A DNA stretch of 64,000 nucleotides from Nitrosospira sp. Nsp11 (GTDB lineage: Bacteria > Pseudomonadota > Gammaproteobacteria > Burkholderiales > Nitrosomonadaceae): positions 124,001 to 188,000 of the forward strand of contig NZ_FRBV01000004.1 of NCBI RefSeq assembly GCF_900142705.1, given 5' to 3'. The position numbers and the translations under genes are program-made. The notes under the pieces are model-generated. The model was not told the origin of the DNA. It saw only the letters and a program-made list of their open reading frames with translations, and did no database searches. Position 1 is the first letter of the stretch, and every line of letters starts with the position of its first letter. Shown piece after piece: positions 17,431 to 26,736 of this stretch.

Positions 17431-17841
17431 TCAGGCAAACCAGCGTAAGAAAGCGGCTGCGGTCAGCGCCGTTACGCCCAGCGCAATAAGCAGTTTCCAG
17501 GCAGCGCGGCGTTTTTCTTCAGTCCAACCAGCGCCCTGGCGCAGATACATTACGGCAATGCTGAGGCCGCCCACCGCACACATGATTTTGATCAGCAGCG
17601 CGGCAAAGGCTACTCCGTGCAAGTCGGGCAGCTTTTCGTAAAAATAATAGCTGACTGCGCTGAACCCCATGCCGCTCAATGCTTGAGCTGCCCAGCCTAA
17701 CCCGACCAGCCACGCAAACTTGCGCTGGACGGGGACGGGCTGTGCTGCCGGGTAGAGCGCAAAAATTGCAACGCCTACCACGGCAGCGGCGCCAAAATTG
17801 TGCACGAGTTGCACAATGGCGTAGTCGAGGTTTTCAAACAC
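17431..17841 (-). CDS. Four-helix membrane protein of unknown function
   Basis: This encodes 136 residues from a GTG at 17841, which lies only two bases after the stop of the upstream gene. A longer frame exists, but it overlaps that gene and starts with a polar, unnatural stretch. Four hydrophobic helices are visible (AAAVVGVAIFALYPA, LVGLGWAAQALSGMGFSAVS, FAALLIKIMCAVGGLSIAVM, LLIALGVTALTAAAFLRWF). It is probably co-transcribed with, and translationally coupled to, the secreted protein before it. No family is recognised. Confidence 0.6.
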   Translation of the reverse strand: MFENLDYAIVQLVHNFGAAAVVGVAIFALYPAAQPVPVQRKFAWLVGLGWAAQALSGMGFSAVSYYFYEKLPDLHGVAFAALLIKIMCAVGGLSIAVMYLRQGAGWTEEKRRAAWKLLIALGVTALTAAAFLRWFA

Positions 17842-17843
17842 AA

Positions 17844-18206
17844 TTATGTGGTTGGCTCTACGCTGACATTGATGCATTTCTGCGCGCCGATCGGGGTGTG
17901 CGCCTTGTTGACCACCTTGATGCATATCTCGTGCTGGCCCGCCGGAAGTGTTCCCAGTGCGTGGGTGCCTTTTAATCCGCGTAACGTCACAGCTTCGTTG
18001 CTGTCGAGGTAAAGATGCGTATGATCACCTTTTTTTCCCAGTGACACCTCGTAGTCGATATTGACATCGCCTTTCGGGCTAATTTTGGCGCCATCCGGAG
18101 GTGACGAAATCGCGACGGAAGCGTCGGCCGAAGCGCCGGCGGCAAATGAAACCGGGACATAGCAGCCAAGAACAAGTGAAGCTGCCAGAACGTAAGATAT
18201 ACGCAT
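17844..18206 (-). CDS. Secreted DUF4399-like protein
   Basis: This encodes 120 residues. A signal peptide (SYVLAASLVLGCYVPVSFA) precedes a small beta domain: VAISSPPDGAKISPKGDVNI, then HTHLYLDSNEAV, GTHALGTLPAGQHEICIKVV and NKAHTPIGAQKCINV. The His- and Gly-containing pattern matches the DUF4399 domain of periplasmic proteins; function unknown. It is the first gene of a two-gene leftward unit with the membrane protein at 17431. Confidence 0.75.
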   Translation of the reverse strand: MRISYVLAASLVLGCYVPVSFAAGASADASVAISSPPDGAKISPKGDVNIDYEVSLGKKGDHTHLYLDSNEAVTLRGLKGTHALGTLPAGQHEICIKVVNKAHTPIGAQKCINVSVEPTT

Positions 18207-18570
18207 CGTTATTCTCCTTGAAATATTAAATTGAAGTGGCCATAAAAAAGACGGGAAATAGTTTATTCAGCGCAAAGTCACATAAACCGGAAACTTGTAG
18301 ATTCCAGGCGAACTCTACATTTCGAATTCTACCCTTGAAGTATGTCCCAGCCCAGTTTCGTTTTGCGCCATCGGCCGGCTTCAGCGACCTTGGAGCCCAC
18401 CCCGCTTTCGCGTGAATGGAAAAACCGGCTGACCACTGAATGGCCTGCATAGTCTAGCTCAGAATGCCCCGTCTTGCAGAGCTACAGTTGAACAAGATTT
18501 GAATGGTGGATGGAAATTATCCTGAATCCGGCAGTTGGACGGGTGACGTGTGTTCGCCAATCAGTGATAT

Positions 18571-18595
18571 GCCAGTTGTACCTGGTACAACTGGC
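18571..18595. promoter_or_regulatory. 25-bp perfect palindrome
   Basis: GCCAGTTGTACC and its exact reverse complement flank a single central T. Related half-sites occur nearby: TACAGTTG at 18483-18490, ACAACTGG at 18656-18663 and TACAGTTG at 18671-18678, the last two forming a spaced inverted pair. This looks like an operator array for a dimeric regulator rather than a terminator, since no T-run follows. Candidate targets are the divergent genes at 18206 and 18912. Confidence 0.55.
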
Positions 18596-18819
18596 CAGCA
18601 CGTCGCGAATTTCGGTTAAGCCGATTTTCAGGAATGCGATTTTCGCAAAGCGAATACAACTGGACTCAAGTACAGTTGCGCTAGCGATAGCGCGTGCAGG
18701 ATCGACGCTTTGGTGGAGACATTCGCTCACTAGAATTGGCAGTTTGCTTACCGAGAAAAAAGATATCCTGTAAAGCTTGTCTACGGATGTGCTTGAATAT
18801 TGCTGTCGAGTCGACTGAA

Positions 18820-18855
18820 TAACTTGTGATTACCGGCTAACTTGTGATTACCGGC
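18820..18855. repeat. Perfect 18-bp tandem repeat
   Basis: Two identical adjacent copies of TAACTTGTGATTACCGGC lie 57-92 bases upstream of the yhaO start. The repeat could be a duplicated binding site or a replication-slippage product. Confidence 0.8.
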
Positions 18856-18911
18856 AGGGGAGGACAGCAAGCGCGGCCCGGTCGTAACGATCGAAATAGG
18901 GGAATTTATAG

Positions 18912-20207
18912 ATGCGTTTTATCCATGCGGCTGATTTGCATATCGATAGCCCGCTACGCGGTTTAAGCCGCTATGACGGGGCGCCTGTTGACCGCTTGCG
19001 CAATGCCACCCGCCGGGCGCTGGTGCAACTGGTGGACCTGGCGCTGGATGAGCAGGTAAATTTTGTGCTGCTGGCTGGGGATCTCTACGATTGCGATTGG
19101 TCGGATTTTCATACCGGCCTATTTTTCCGCGAGCAGATGGTGCGGTTGGGGCGTGCCAATATTCGGGTGTTTATCGTGCAGGGCAATCACGATGCGCAGG
19201 GCGTCATCAGCCGCCAGTTACCCCTGCCGGAAAATGTAACGACGTTTTCCAGCAAGAAATCCGAAACAGTGCGGCTCGATGATCTGGCGGTGGCCATCCA
19301 CGGGCGCAGCTTTCCGGATCGGGAAGTGCCGGATGATCTGGTGCCGCTTTACCCGGAGCCTGTGCACGGTCTGTTCAATATCGGCGTGCTGCATACGAGC
19401 TTGACCGGCGCCATGGGCCACGATACTTATGCCCCGACCAGTCCTGGCGTGCTCATGGCCAAGGGCTACGACTACTGGGCATTGGGCCATGTCCATGCCC
19501 GGCAGGTCGTGTCCGAGAAAGCGCCTCGCATCGTGTTTCCCGGGAATTTGCAAGGGCGTCATGCTAACGAAACCGGCCCCAAAGGCTGCGAACTGGTCAC
19601 GGTAAATGCGGGCACTGTCGAAGCAAGTTTTATTGAACTTGATGTCGTGCGCTGGCATCAAGTGACGGTGCAACTCGATGGCGTGGATGATGTTGCGCAA
19701 GCGGCCGAGCAGGCGCGGAAAGCACTGGCAGCCGCCATAGCGGGTGCAACCACTCTCCTGCACGCGGTCAGGGTCAATCTGATCGGACAAACCCATCTAT
19801 ACGAGTTGGAAGCGGAGCAGCCGGGGACGTTGGCCGCCACAGTACAGGCTGCGGCACAGGATATTAATGATTGCGAAGTCTGGATCGAGCAAGTGCGCCT
19901 CGCCATCAGCTCGCCGATTGATCGTGCCCAGGCTATGGAAGGGCAAGACGCCATTGCAGAGTTGGTCCGCCTGGTAGATGAGCTGGCTGCGGATGATGCC
20001 ATGCTGGCGGATTGGTCGAAGCAGGCGCTGGGAGACGTACTCGCCAAGCTACCGGCAGAAGTACAGGCCGATGCGGAAAGTGACAGTCTTCCCCGGCTTG
20101 ATGATCCGGCCGCGCTGCGAAGCCTGCTGGCGGATGCCGAGGCAACGTTGCTGGCGCGCCTGAACGTGGAACGTGCCAATGGTGCCGATGGACGTGGCGG
20201 CCGATGA
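18912..20207 (+). CDS. yhaO: YhaO/SbcD-type DNA repair exonuclease
   Basis: This encodes 431 residues. The N-terminal 220 residues are a calcineurin-like Mn-dependent phosphodiesterase with all metal motifs: HAADLHIDSPL (DxH), LLAGDLYD (GD), VQGNHDAQG (GNHD) and ALGHVHARQVV (GHxH). This places it with SbcD/Mre11 nucleases of the YhaO branch. The C-terminal part is the capping and partner-binding region. Its partner is encoded immediately downstream with a four-base ATGA overlap, so the two are translationally coupled. Together they should form a cytoplasmic Mre11-Rad50-like complex that processes DNA ends. The ribosome binding site is AGGGGAA, eight bases before the ATG. Confidence 0.92.
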   Translation: MRFIHAADLHIDSPLRGLSRYDGAPVDRLRNATRRALVQLVDLALDEQVNFVLLAGDLYDCDWSDFHTGLFFREQMVRLGRANIRVFIVQGNHDAQGVISRQLPLPENVTTFSSKKSETVRLDDLAVAIHGRSFPDREVPDDLVPLYPEPVHGLFNIGVLHTSLTGAMGHDTYAPTSPGVLMAKGYDYWALGHVHARQVVSEKAPRIVFPGNLQGRHANETGPKGCELVTVNAGTVEASFIELDVVRWHQVTVQLDGVDDVAQAAEQARKALAAAIAGATTLLHAVRVNLIGQTHLYELEAEQPGTLAATVQAAAQDINDCEVWIEQVRLAISSPIDRAQAMEGQDAIAELVRLVDELAADDAMLADWSKQALGDVLAKLPAEVQADAESDSLPRLDDPAALRSLLADAEATLLARLNVERANGADGRGGR

Positions 20208-23200
20208 GAATAGAGAAGCTATTTTTGTCCGCCTTCGGTCCGTTCACGGATCGCGAGCTGGATTTCGCGGCGACGCCCGCCAATTTCCACCTGATCTATG
20301 GCCCGAACGAGGCCGGGAAGTCATCGGCTTTACGCGCGATGGGCGACCTGCGGTTTGGCATCCACCCGCGTAGCACGGACGATTTCATTCATGAATACAG
20401 ACGTATACTGCTCGGAGGCGTATTCGCGAATACTGGCGGCGAACGCGTTGCCCTGGCGCGCCGCAAAGGAAACAAGCAGACGCTACTCTATGCCGATCCA
20501 GGAAACGGTAAGCCGATCGGCGGTACCGCCGTCGCTTCCGCCGTTGAGCGTGCGCTGACCGGAGGCCTGGATCGGAAACAGTTTGAGGTTATGTTTGGAA
20601 TCGATCATGAACGCCTGCGCGAAGGCGGCAAGCTGCTGTTGAGCGCGGATGGCGAGCTTGGCTCGGCATTGTTCGAAGCCAGCGCCGGAACGCGAGGTGT
20701 AACGGCTCTATTGGCTTCGCTACAGGAGGATAGCCGCCGCTATTTTATCCCCCGCTCCAAACAGGCCACTCTCAACGAAGCCAGCCTCCAGATTGATGAA
20801 TACAAGCGCGCCTATCGCGCAGCGCTCACCAGGCCTGCTGAGTGGAAAGACCGCCAGCGCACCCATGCGGATGCAAAGGCAAAGCTTGCTGAACTGAGGG
20901 ACCGATTGGTTAAACTGCGGCTCAGGGAAAACGAGTTGACTGAATTGCGGGCAGTTCAGCCGCTGCTGAAGCAATATGATGACGCTCTGGCTGCGCTGGA
21001 CGGCTTGACGGAGATCCCGTTATTACCCACAGATGCAAGAGAAAATCGCCTGGCCGCCGAACAGTCGCTGCAGGCAGCACGAAAAGCTATTTCCCGGGCG
21101 GATGCCGAGTTGGTGGAATATGCTCAGGAAAAGGCGCAACTCATGACCGAACCAGCATTGTTGAGGCATGCCGCCGCGATTGAGCGCTTGATCAAAGATC
21201 GGGATGTGGCGAGCTATACGTATGTTGAATTACGGAAAACCCGGGCTGAGGCTGATAGCGGCCGGCTCACGCTGGCTGAGATGACAGCCAAAATTGCAGG
21301 AGGTCGTGCAATTGATGATGTGCTGGCAGCCGTTCCCTCCATGGCCGACCGGGTGATGCTGAATGAGCATCTTGCTCAGTGCGATACCTTGGAAGGACGT
21401 TTGAGTTCGCGCCACGAGCGGGTCGCGGACATTCGGAAAAAACTGCAACAGCAGCCGGAAGGCAATCGGCCAATGGCGGATGCGGCCTTGCGGCAAGCAA
21501 TTGAAGAAGCATTGCATACCGCACAAACAATGGGTGATTTCACAAAGCGCCACGAGAAGCTGCAAGGCGAAATAGAGGATCATGCGCGGCGGGTGCGGCA
21601 GGGCTTGGCTGACCTTGGGCTGTCTGCCGTGGAACAACTGCAAGGCAGCCAGCTATTATTGGGTGCGGAAATAACCTCTGCGGAAAACGAATTCGCTCGG
21701 CTTGAAACCGAAATCAATAGCTTGCACAAGGAGGAAACAGCGCTCAAACACGACCTGCAAGCTCAACAACGGCGTCAACATGAATTTGCGGCGGCGGGTG
21801 AAGTGGTCACCGCGCAAACTTTGCGCGCAGCCCGCGTGCATCGCGACCATGGTTGGGAGTTGATACGCAAGGCATTTATTCAGCGTAGCGAAAATCCGGA
21901 ATCGCTTGCCGCCCAATTTGATTCGAACTACCCCTTGCCTGAAGCATTCGAGAATTCGCAGAACGAGGCAGACCGTCAGGCGGATCTGTTGCGCGAAGGC
22001 GCCGAGCGAGCCACCAAGGTGGCTGAGTGCGAGATGCGTATCGCTGAAATGGAAGCACGATGGAAAAAAATGATTTTGTTGAAGCAAGCCAATGCACTGG
22101 CGCAAGAGCAGGCTCAGTCAGCTTGGCTTAGCAGGCTCTCCGCAGCCAACTTGCCTGTCCATCAACCGGCTGCGCTGCGGGAATGGTTGAATCTGCGCAG
22201 TGCGGTTCTGGAGCGGGTCACCCATCACGTTAAGGTATTGGATGAGCGGTCTCGTCTTCTCGCTGAAGCGGAACAGGCTGCATCGAAGCTTGGCATGGCG
22301 CTGTCCGCCGTGGGGGAAGTGGTCCAGGCTGATGTACATAGCCTCAGCCCAATGATTGCGCGGGCTTCGGATTGGATTCGAGCCATGATCAAGGTGGCTG
22401 CGGACGAAGCGGCTCGTCAAAATGCAATAAAGAGCCTCGAAAACGACCTCAATGCGGCATATCAGGATATCAGGAAGTTCGGTGATGCACTGTCTGTGCA
22501 TATGGGCAAGCTGGCTGCCTGGCATACACGGCTGTTCCTTGCCGAAGACAGTTCGCCGGCGGCAATCAAGGCCAGGCTCGATGAACTCGATGCGGTGCAA
22601 AACGCCAGAATTGCTCAGGATGACCGGTTGTCGCGTATCCGTGCTCTTGTTGCGATCCAGGATTCCTTGTTGGACCAGGCAAACCGGCTTGCGGCATTAC
22701 TGGGCGAGCCTGAGTGCCGCCACGTGGATGATTTCGTTGATCGTTTGCAAGACCGCTTAACAGGATCCCGTTCAGCGGAAAGGAGCAATAGCGAACTCGA
22801 TCGCCGGGCTGAGGCTGCTCAGCGCAAGAAACGTGAAGCTGAAGCGGAGCAGTCGGCGAGCGAAGCGGCGCTTCTCGCCCTGTGCCATGCAGCGGGTGAC
22901 GTGGATGCAAATAATCTAAGCGAGGTCGAGGAACAGTCGGCCAAAAAACGGCTATTACAGGAAAAGGCTGAATCGCTGATTGGGCAGTTGCGTGAAGCGT
23001 CGACCTCAACGCTTCCGGAATTGCGAGAGGCCTTGTCGGGGCTCGATATCGCGGAAACAGACGTTGAGCGGGAGCAATGCCGGGCATCCATCAAACAACT
23101 TGAAGAGGAGGTTAACGCAGCGGCAGATGCAGAGCAATCGGCACGACGTTCACTGGATGAGATCGATACTTCCGATCATGCTGCGGAAGCCAGAGAGCAG

Positions 23201-23716
23201 ATGGAGTCGGCTATTGCGCGTTATCGCGCTGGAGTAAAACCATGGGCGCAGCTGAAGCTGGCCGAATCGCTCCTGCGCGAGGCGTTAAGGCGCTTTCGCG
23301 ACAAGGCGCAAGCACCCATGGTGACGCTGGCCTCCGAGTATTTCAGGCTGATCACGAATGGCCGCTATCGACGTCTGATCGTGGATGACTCGGCTGAGCA
23401 GCCTGCGTTGCAGGCGGAGCGCGACGATGGCAGGCATATTGGCGTATCGGCCATGAGCGAGGGTACTGCAGACCAGCTTTATCTCGCCCTGCGCCTGGCT
23501 GCACTGGAACTGCAACGCAACGAGCAGCGGCAAATGCCGTTGATTCTTGATGATGTTCTGATTACTTCCGATGATCATCGCGCCGCGAACGTATTCAGCG
23601 CGCTGGCACGTTTTTCCGAGGGCGGGCAGGTGATGCTGTTCACGCATCATCGCCATCTCATCGAGATAGCCAGCAGGGTTTTGCAGACCGATGTTTTGGC
23701 GATTCACTCACTATGA
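20204..23716 (+). CDS. yhaN: YhaN/Rad50-like SMC-family ATPase
   Basis: This encodes 1170 residues. The N-terminus MRIEKLFLSAFGPFTDREL with LIYGPNEAGKSSALRAM (Walker A GPNEAGKS) begins the ATPase head. The YhaN-specific FGIHPRSTDDFIHEYRRILL and EVMFGIDHERLREGGK follow. Residues of about 230-1020 are long charged coiled coils. The second half of the head lies at the C-terminus: VSAMSEGTADQLYLALRLAA is the ABC signature and QMPLILDDVLITSDD is Walker B. It is the arm and motor of the nuclease encoded by yhaO. There is no CXXC zinc hook in the middle of the coil, as is usual for YhaN. The gene is complete and normal in length. Confidence 0.93.
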   Translation: MRIEKLFLSAFGPFTDRELDFAATPANFHLIYGPNEAGKSSALRAMGDLRFGIHPRSTDDFIHEYRRILLGGVFANTGGERVALARRKGNKQTLLYADPGNGKPIGGTAVASAVERALTGGLDRKQFEVMFGIDHERLREGGKLLLSADGELGSALFEASAGTRGVTALLASLQEDSRRYFIPRSKQATLNEASLQIDEYKRAYRAALTRPAEWKDRQRTHADAKAKLAELRDRLVKLRLRENELTELRAVQPLLKQYDDALAALDGLTEIPLLPTDARENRLAAEQSLQAARKAISRADAELVEYAQEKAQLMTEPALLRHAAAIERLIKDRDVASYTYVELRKTRAEADSGRLTLAEMTAKIAGGRAIDDVLAAVPSMADRVMLNEHLAQCDTLEGRLSSRHERVADIRKKLQQQPEGNRPMADAALRQAIEEALHTAQTMGDFTKRHEKLQGEIEDHARRVRQGLADLGLSAVEQLQGSQLLLGAEITSAENEFARLETEINSLHKEETALKHDLQAQQRRQHEFAAAGEVVTAQTLRAARVHRDHGWELIRKAFIQRSENPESLAAQFDSNYPLPEAFENSQNEADRQADLLREGAERATKVAECEMRIAEMEARWKKMILLKQANALAQEQAQSAWLSRLSAANLPVHQPAALREWLNLRSAVLERVTHHVKVLDERSRLLAEAEQAASKLGMALSAVGEVVQADVHSLSPMIARASDWIRAMIKVAADEAARQNAIKSLENDLNAAYQDIRKFGDALSVHMGKLAAWHTRLFLAEDSSPAAIKARLDELDAVQNARIAQDDRLSRIRALVAIQDSLLDQANRLAALLGEPECRHVDDFVDRLQDRLTGSRSAERSNSELDRRAEAAQRKKREAEAEQSASEAALLALCHAAGDVDANNLSEVEEQSAKKRLLQEKAESLIGQLREASTSTLPELREALSGLDIAETDVEREQCRASIKQLEEEVNAAADAEQSARRSLDEIDTSDHAAEAREQMESAIARYRAGVKPWAQLKLAESLLREALRRFRDKAQAPMVTLASEYFRLITNGRYRRLIVDDSAEQPALQAERDDGRHIGVSAMSEGTADQLYLALRLAALELQRNEQRQMPLILDDVLITSDDHRAANVFSALARFSEGGQVMLFTHHRHLIEIASRVLQTDVLAIHSL

Positions 23717-23788
23717 TCCGAACGAGATGAATTCACTACCACGGCGGAAAGCGAGTTGATCATTCCGTGACCCCAACCCTGTTCATGC

Positions 23789-24574
23789 TCAGTTCGATGG
23801 CTTGTCCGCAGGTTCTTCTTCCAACTGATCATTGTAACTTTCGGGTGGGGGGTTGCCGTCGTATATCACATGTTTTCGCTGCTGCAAGTAAGCGTCGCGC
23901 ACAAATAAGTAAGGATCCAGCGCAGCCTGGTCGCGAAGCGACATGGGGCCGGATAGTCGCGCGCGCAGGTCGATGATGCCGAGTATGGAGAGCGGTATCG
24001 CGATGGCGTTGCCAATCGCATAAGGGCCCAGAAAAGTGCCCACATAAAAGAGCATATTGGTCAATACGCTCACGGGAATGCTCGTGGCGTCACGATAGCT
24101 GCTGGGTCCGAATAAAGGAATAAAAAGATAAGTGTTTGAATCGACACCCCACACAGCCAGCGTTTGTCCAAAGTCTTCGCTGTGCAGCGGCAAACCCATA
24201 GGTGAGGCCACATCAAAAAGTCCAGCTATTCCGATCGTCGAATTGATACCCAAACGCATGGTATCCCGGAACCCCTGCCGTACCTTGCCCTGTAAAAAAT
24301 CGTTCAGGATTGTTTCCGGATATCCGAGATTGTCATAAAAATTTCCCACGGAGCGCCGCACTGGCTGGGGCACATGGTCGACATAGGCGTCCGCGACCGG
24401 CTTCAGAACGTTCCGGTCGACCATATCGGTGAAATCATAAGACTTGCGATTGATGTGCTCATGAGGATCCATTGCGTCTGCGCTCTGGTCGTGCGGACGC
24501 ACGGTCGCGCAACCGGCAAACAGAATCGTGCATATCAACAACAACAGGACTTGTGCGGGATAGCTATGCTTCAT
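23789..24574 (-). CDS. mlaA: MlaA/VacJ outer-membrane lipoprotein
   Basis: This encodes 261 residues from the ATG at 24574, chosen because it starts a lipoprotein signal (VLLLLICTILFAGCATV, Cys as lipid site). DPHEHINRKSYDFTDMVDRN is the MlaA N-terminal signature, and NNLGYPETILN-like, SEDFGQTLAVWGV and LFIPLFGPSSYRD are the family's conserved blocks. MlaA sits in the outer membrane and removes phospholipids from its outer leaflet, handing them to the MlaBCDEF system, whose genes are not here. A Pro/Glu-rich tail follows the domain. The ribosome binding site is weak. Confidence 0.93.
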   Translation of the reverse strand: MKHSYPAQVLLLLICTILFAGCATVRPHDQSADAMDPHEHINRKSYDFTDMVDRNVLKPVADAYVDHVPQPVRRSVGNFYDNLGYPETILNDFLQGKVRQGFRDTMRLGINSTIGIAGLFDVASPMGLPLHSEDFGQTLAVWGVDSNTYLFIPLFGPSSYRDATSIPVSVLTNMLFYVGTFLGPYAIGNAIAIPLSILGIIDLRARLSGPMSLRDQAALDPYLFVRDAYLQQRKHVIYDGNPPPESYNDQLEEEPADKPSN

Positions 24575-24732
24575 AGTCAGGTAATGAATGGACGGCAGTT
24601 TATCGAGATTTATATACACCGAAGCCCACTGCCGCTCGGCACCCGCAATGCTCTGGAACGCCCAGTTGGCAGTTCCAACCAACTCATCCAAAACTATACG
24701 CTAAAGCCAGAGAACATCAAACGTTTCGCTAA

Positions 24733-25095
24733 ATGGAAACGATTAGAGGCTCTTGCTCGATCGACGTCGAGACGATCCTGTCATTGATGGCGGATGACGT
24801 CGTCTTTCTTGTGCCAGGCCAGCCCGTCATGCGCAAGGCTGAATTCGCCGTGGCGGCACGTGCTCAATCAGGCAAGGAGGCTCCGCAATACGACTGCAGA
24901 AGCGAGATTCAGGAGATCAGGGTTCTCGGGGAGTGGGCCTTTATGTGGACGAAGCTCACCGTCGTCGTTACGCCACCCGGCGGCGCGCGATCCATGACGC
25001 GCGCAGGCCATACGCTGTCCATTTTCAAGAAGCAAAGCGGAAAATGGATGCTGGCACGCGATGCCAACATGCTGGCGCCTGTGCCGGGCAGATGA
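24733..25095 (+). CDS. SnoaL/NTF2-like protein, N-terminally shortened
   Basis: This encodes 120 residues. ETILSLMADDVVFLVPGQPV, then IQEIRVLGEWAFMWTKLTVV and FKKQSGKWMLARDANM are the typical blocks of the small SnoaL/DUF4440 proteins of the NTF2 fold. Family members begin with a helix of about 30 residues (pattern IR..V..W..A...GD.E..L); here only IRG...DVETIL is left, so about 15-20 residues seem deleted. The gene may be non-functional. No clear ribosome binding site precedes the ATG. Confidence 0.6.
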   Translation: METIRGSCSIDVETILSLMADDVVFLVPGQPVMRKAEFAVAARAQSGKEAPQYDCRSEIQEIRVLGEWAFMWTKLTVVVTPPGGARSMTRAGHTLSIFKKQSGKWMLARDANMLAPVPGR

Positions 25096-25316
25096 CAGCG
25101 GGCGCCGTGAAAACGAGGGCGGCGGGCAAAATGACCCGGTGAAATTATCAGGCCGATGTATGCCGATGGGAGTTTTGCGGCAAGCAGGAATTCCAGTCCG
25201 TTTTACCCGAAGAAAACCATTCAAGCAAACCCAAGTCATTCTCAATGTTTTCATTATTGTCGCGCTATAGTTTGATATCATAACGCGTCGATTAAAACGT
25301 GGAATGGATCATCTGG

Positions 25317-26720
25317 ATGAAATCTAATCACAAGAAAAGAATAATTTCATGGGGCCGCTTGCTGCCACTAACAATGGCCTTGGGACTGGTCGCGTGTGGT
25401 GGTGATGGCAGCGGACCCGCCGCGAGCAATGGCAGCGGCGACAATAGCGCCGCAACCGCCGAAAAAGGTCCGGCTACGGGGAGGCTGCTGGATGCCGCCG
25501 TGAGCGGCGTGGCTTACCTGGCGTCTTCAGGCGCCGCCGGCAATACAGATGAGAGTGGAATCTACAAATACAGCCACGGGGATACGATTGAATTCAAGCT
25601 GGGCAGCCTGATTCTCGGGAAACCGAAGGGCGCGGCTATCATTACCCCTATGGAACTGGCCGGTGACAGTGAAACAAGGTTGCAAAACCTGCTTATCCTG
25701 TTGCAATCGCTGGATGCGGATGGCAATGCCGTAAATGGCATAACCATTCCGGCTGCCGCCGCGGCGGCTATCCCTGCCTCAATCAATCTGGATAGCGAAC
25801 CTGCTGCGTTTGTCGCATCGGCCGAATTGCAGAAGGCAAGAGAGGCGGGCGGCGTTACGGGTGCCGTGAAGACGGCGGAACAGGCCAAGGCTCACTTCCT
25901 TTCGCAGGGGATACCTTTGCTCAGTACCAATATCTGGGTCAGAAACGATGACGCGACCGCTTCCGTCATCCGTATTTCAGCCGCTAACGGCGGCGAATAT
26001 CTGAACGGAGAAGCCACACCTGACGATTCGTGCGATACCAACCGTGTGTGCGGCGGCAAACTGCTGAGCAAAGCTGGAGTGGAATACGGAGCAGCGAGGG
26101 TATCCGAGTTTGAGACAAGAGGATTCAAGTTTGTCGGCAAGCCCACAATCGATACCAACCTTCATGCGGGTTTATCAAACCCAAGGCCCGCCTGGCGCGT
26201 TCGCACCGATGGCCCCGAGCTGATTACCTCGGATATCATGACAGTACAAAGACCGAGGAAACAAGCCAGTCTCTTCGGCGAGCTCTTCCATATTGCCGGC
26301 ACGCTCGAGGTAAGCTCTTCGAAGGAACCTATCAAGACCGAGGTCAAGGAGATCCGGTATTCCAAAATGGAGAATGACCCAAAAGGCATCATCGGGGCTT
26401 GGGTGCCTGACCCGGCTGCCATCAAGATACAAACCTACTTTTTCTTTTCCAACGGAAAGTTCATGATGGTTGATCCTATCGGGGATCCGGAACGTGCCGG
26501 CCATGAAAGTTGTGGTGACCCGGGTATCGAATTCGCTTCATACACTTACGATGCCGGCAGCAAGGGTTTAACGATTAAAGGATTCACCTATGATAACAAT
26601 GGCTGCGCGGGTTTTTCCGACACCGAGACAACCGCGTTCAAACTGAATGCGGACGGCAATACAGCGACGCTTGAAACAAAGGGTGGTCCTGCATTGACGT
26701 TGCATCGGATATCAAAGTAG
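25317..26720 (+). CDS. Large secreted lipoprotein of unknown function
   Basis: This encodes 467 residues. The start at 25317 gives a lipoprotein signal (KKRIISWGRLLPLTMALGLV then ACGGDGSG); a GTG at 25299 would add six residues. After a flexible Gly/Ser/Asn linker, residues 50-100 form a carboxypeptidase-regulatory-like beta domain (GRLLDAAVSGVAY ... GIYKYSHGDTIEFKLGSLIL). This pattern is seen in cell-surface proteins. A middle helical segment and a C-terminal beta domain with four Cys follow. It is probably outer-membrane or surface anchored. The blc gene follows 16 bases later, so they are probably one operon. Confidence 0.7.
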   Translation: MKSNHKKRIISWGRLLPLTMALGLVACGGDGSGPAASNGSGDNSAATAEKGPATGRLLDAAVSGVAYLASSGAAGNTDESGIYKYSHGDTIEFKLGSLILGKPKGAAIITPMELAGDSETRLQNLLILLQSLDADGNAVNGITIPAAAAAAIPASINLDSEPAAFVASAELQKAREAGGVTGAVKTAEQAKAHFLSQGIPLLSTNIWVRNDDATASVIRISAANGGEYLNGEATPDDSCDTNRVCGGKLLSKAGVEYGAARVSEFETRGFKFVGKPTIDTNLHAGLSNPRPAWRVRTDGPELITSDIMTVQRPRKQASLFGELFHIAGTLEVSSSKEPIKTEVKEIRYSKMENDPKGIIGAWVPDPAAIKIQTYFFFSNGKFMMVDPIGDPERAGHESCGDPGIEFASYTYDAGSKGLTIKGFTYDNNGCAGFSDTETTAFKLNADGNTATLETKGGPALTLHRISK

Positions 26721-26736
26721 CTTGGAGGGGTTGGGA

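Larger units (their letters stand above)
18207..18911. other. Intergenic region rich in symmetric repeats
   Basis: About 700 bases between divergent genes with no convincing coding frame. It holds a 25-base palindrome, related half-sites and a perfect 18-base tandem repeat, listed separately, and must hold the yhaO promoter. Confidence 0.5.

Noticed and set aside
18510-18773. 87-codon rightward frame before yhaO
   Set aside because: It covers the 25-bp palindrome and half-sites; the translation is Ser/Arg-rich with no ribosome binding site.
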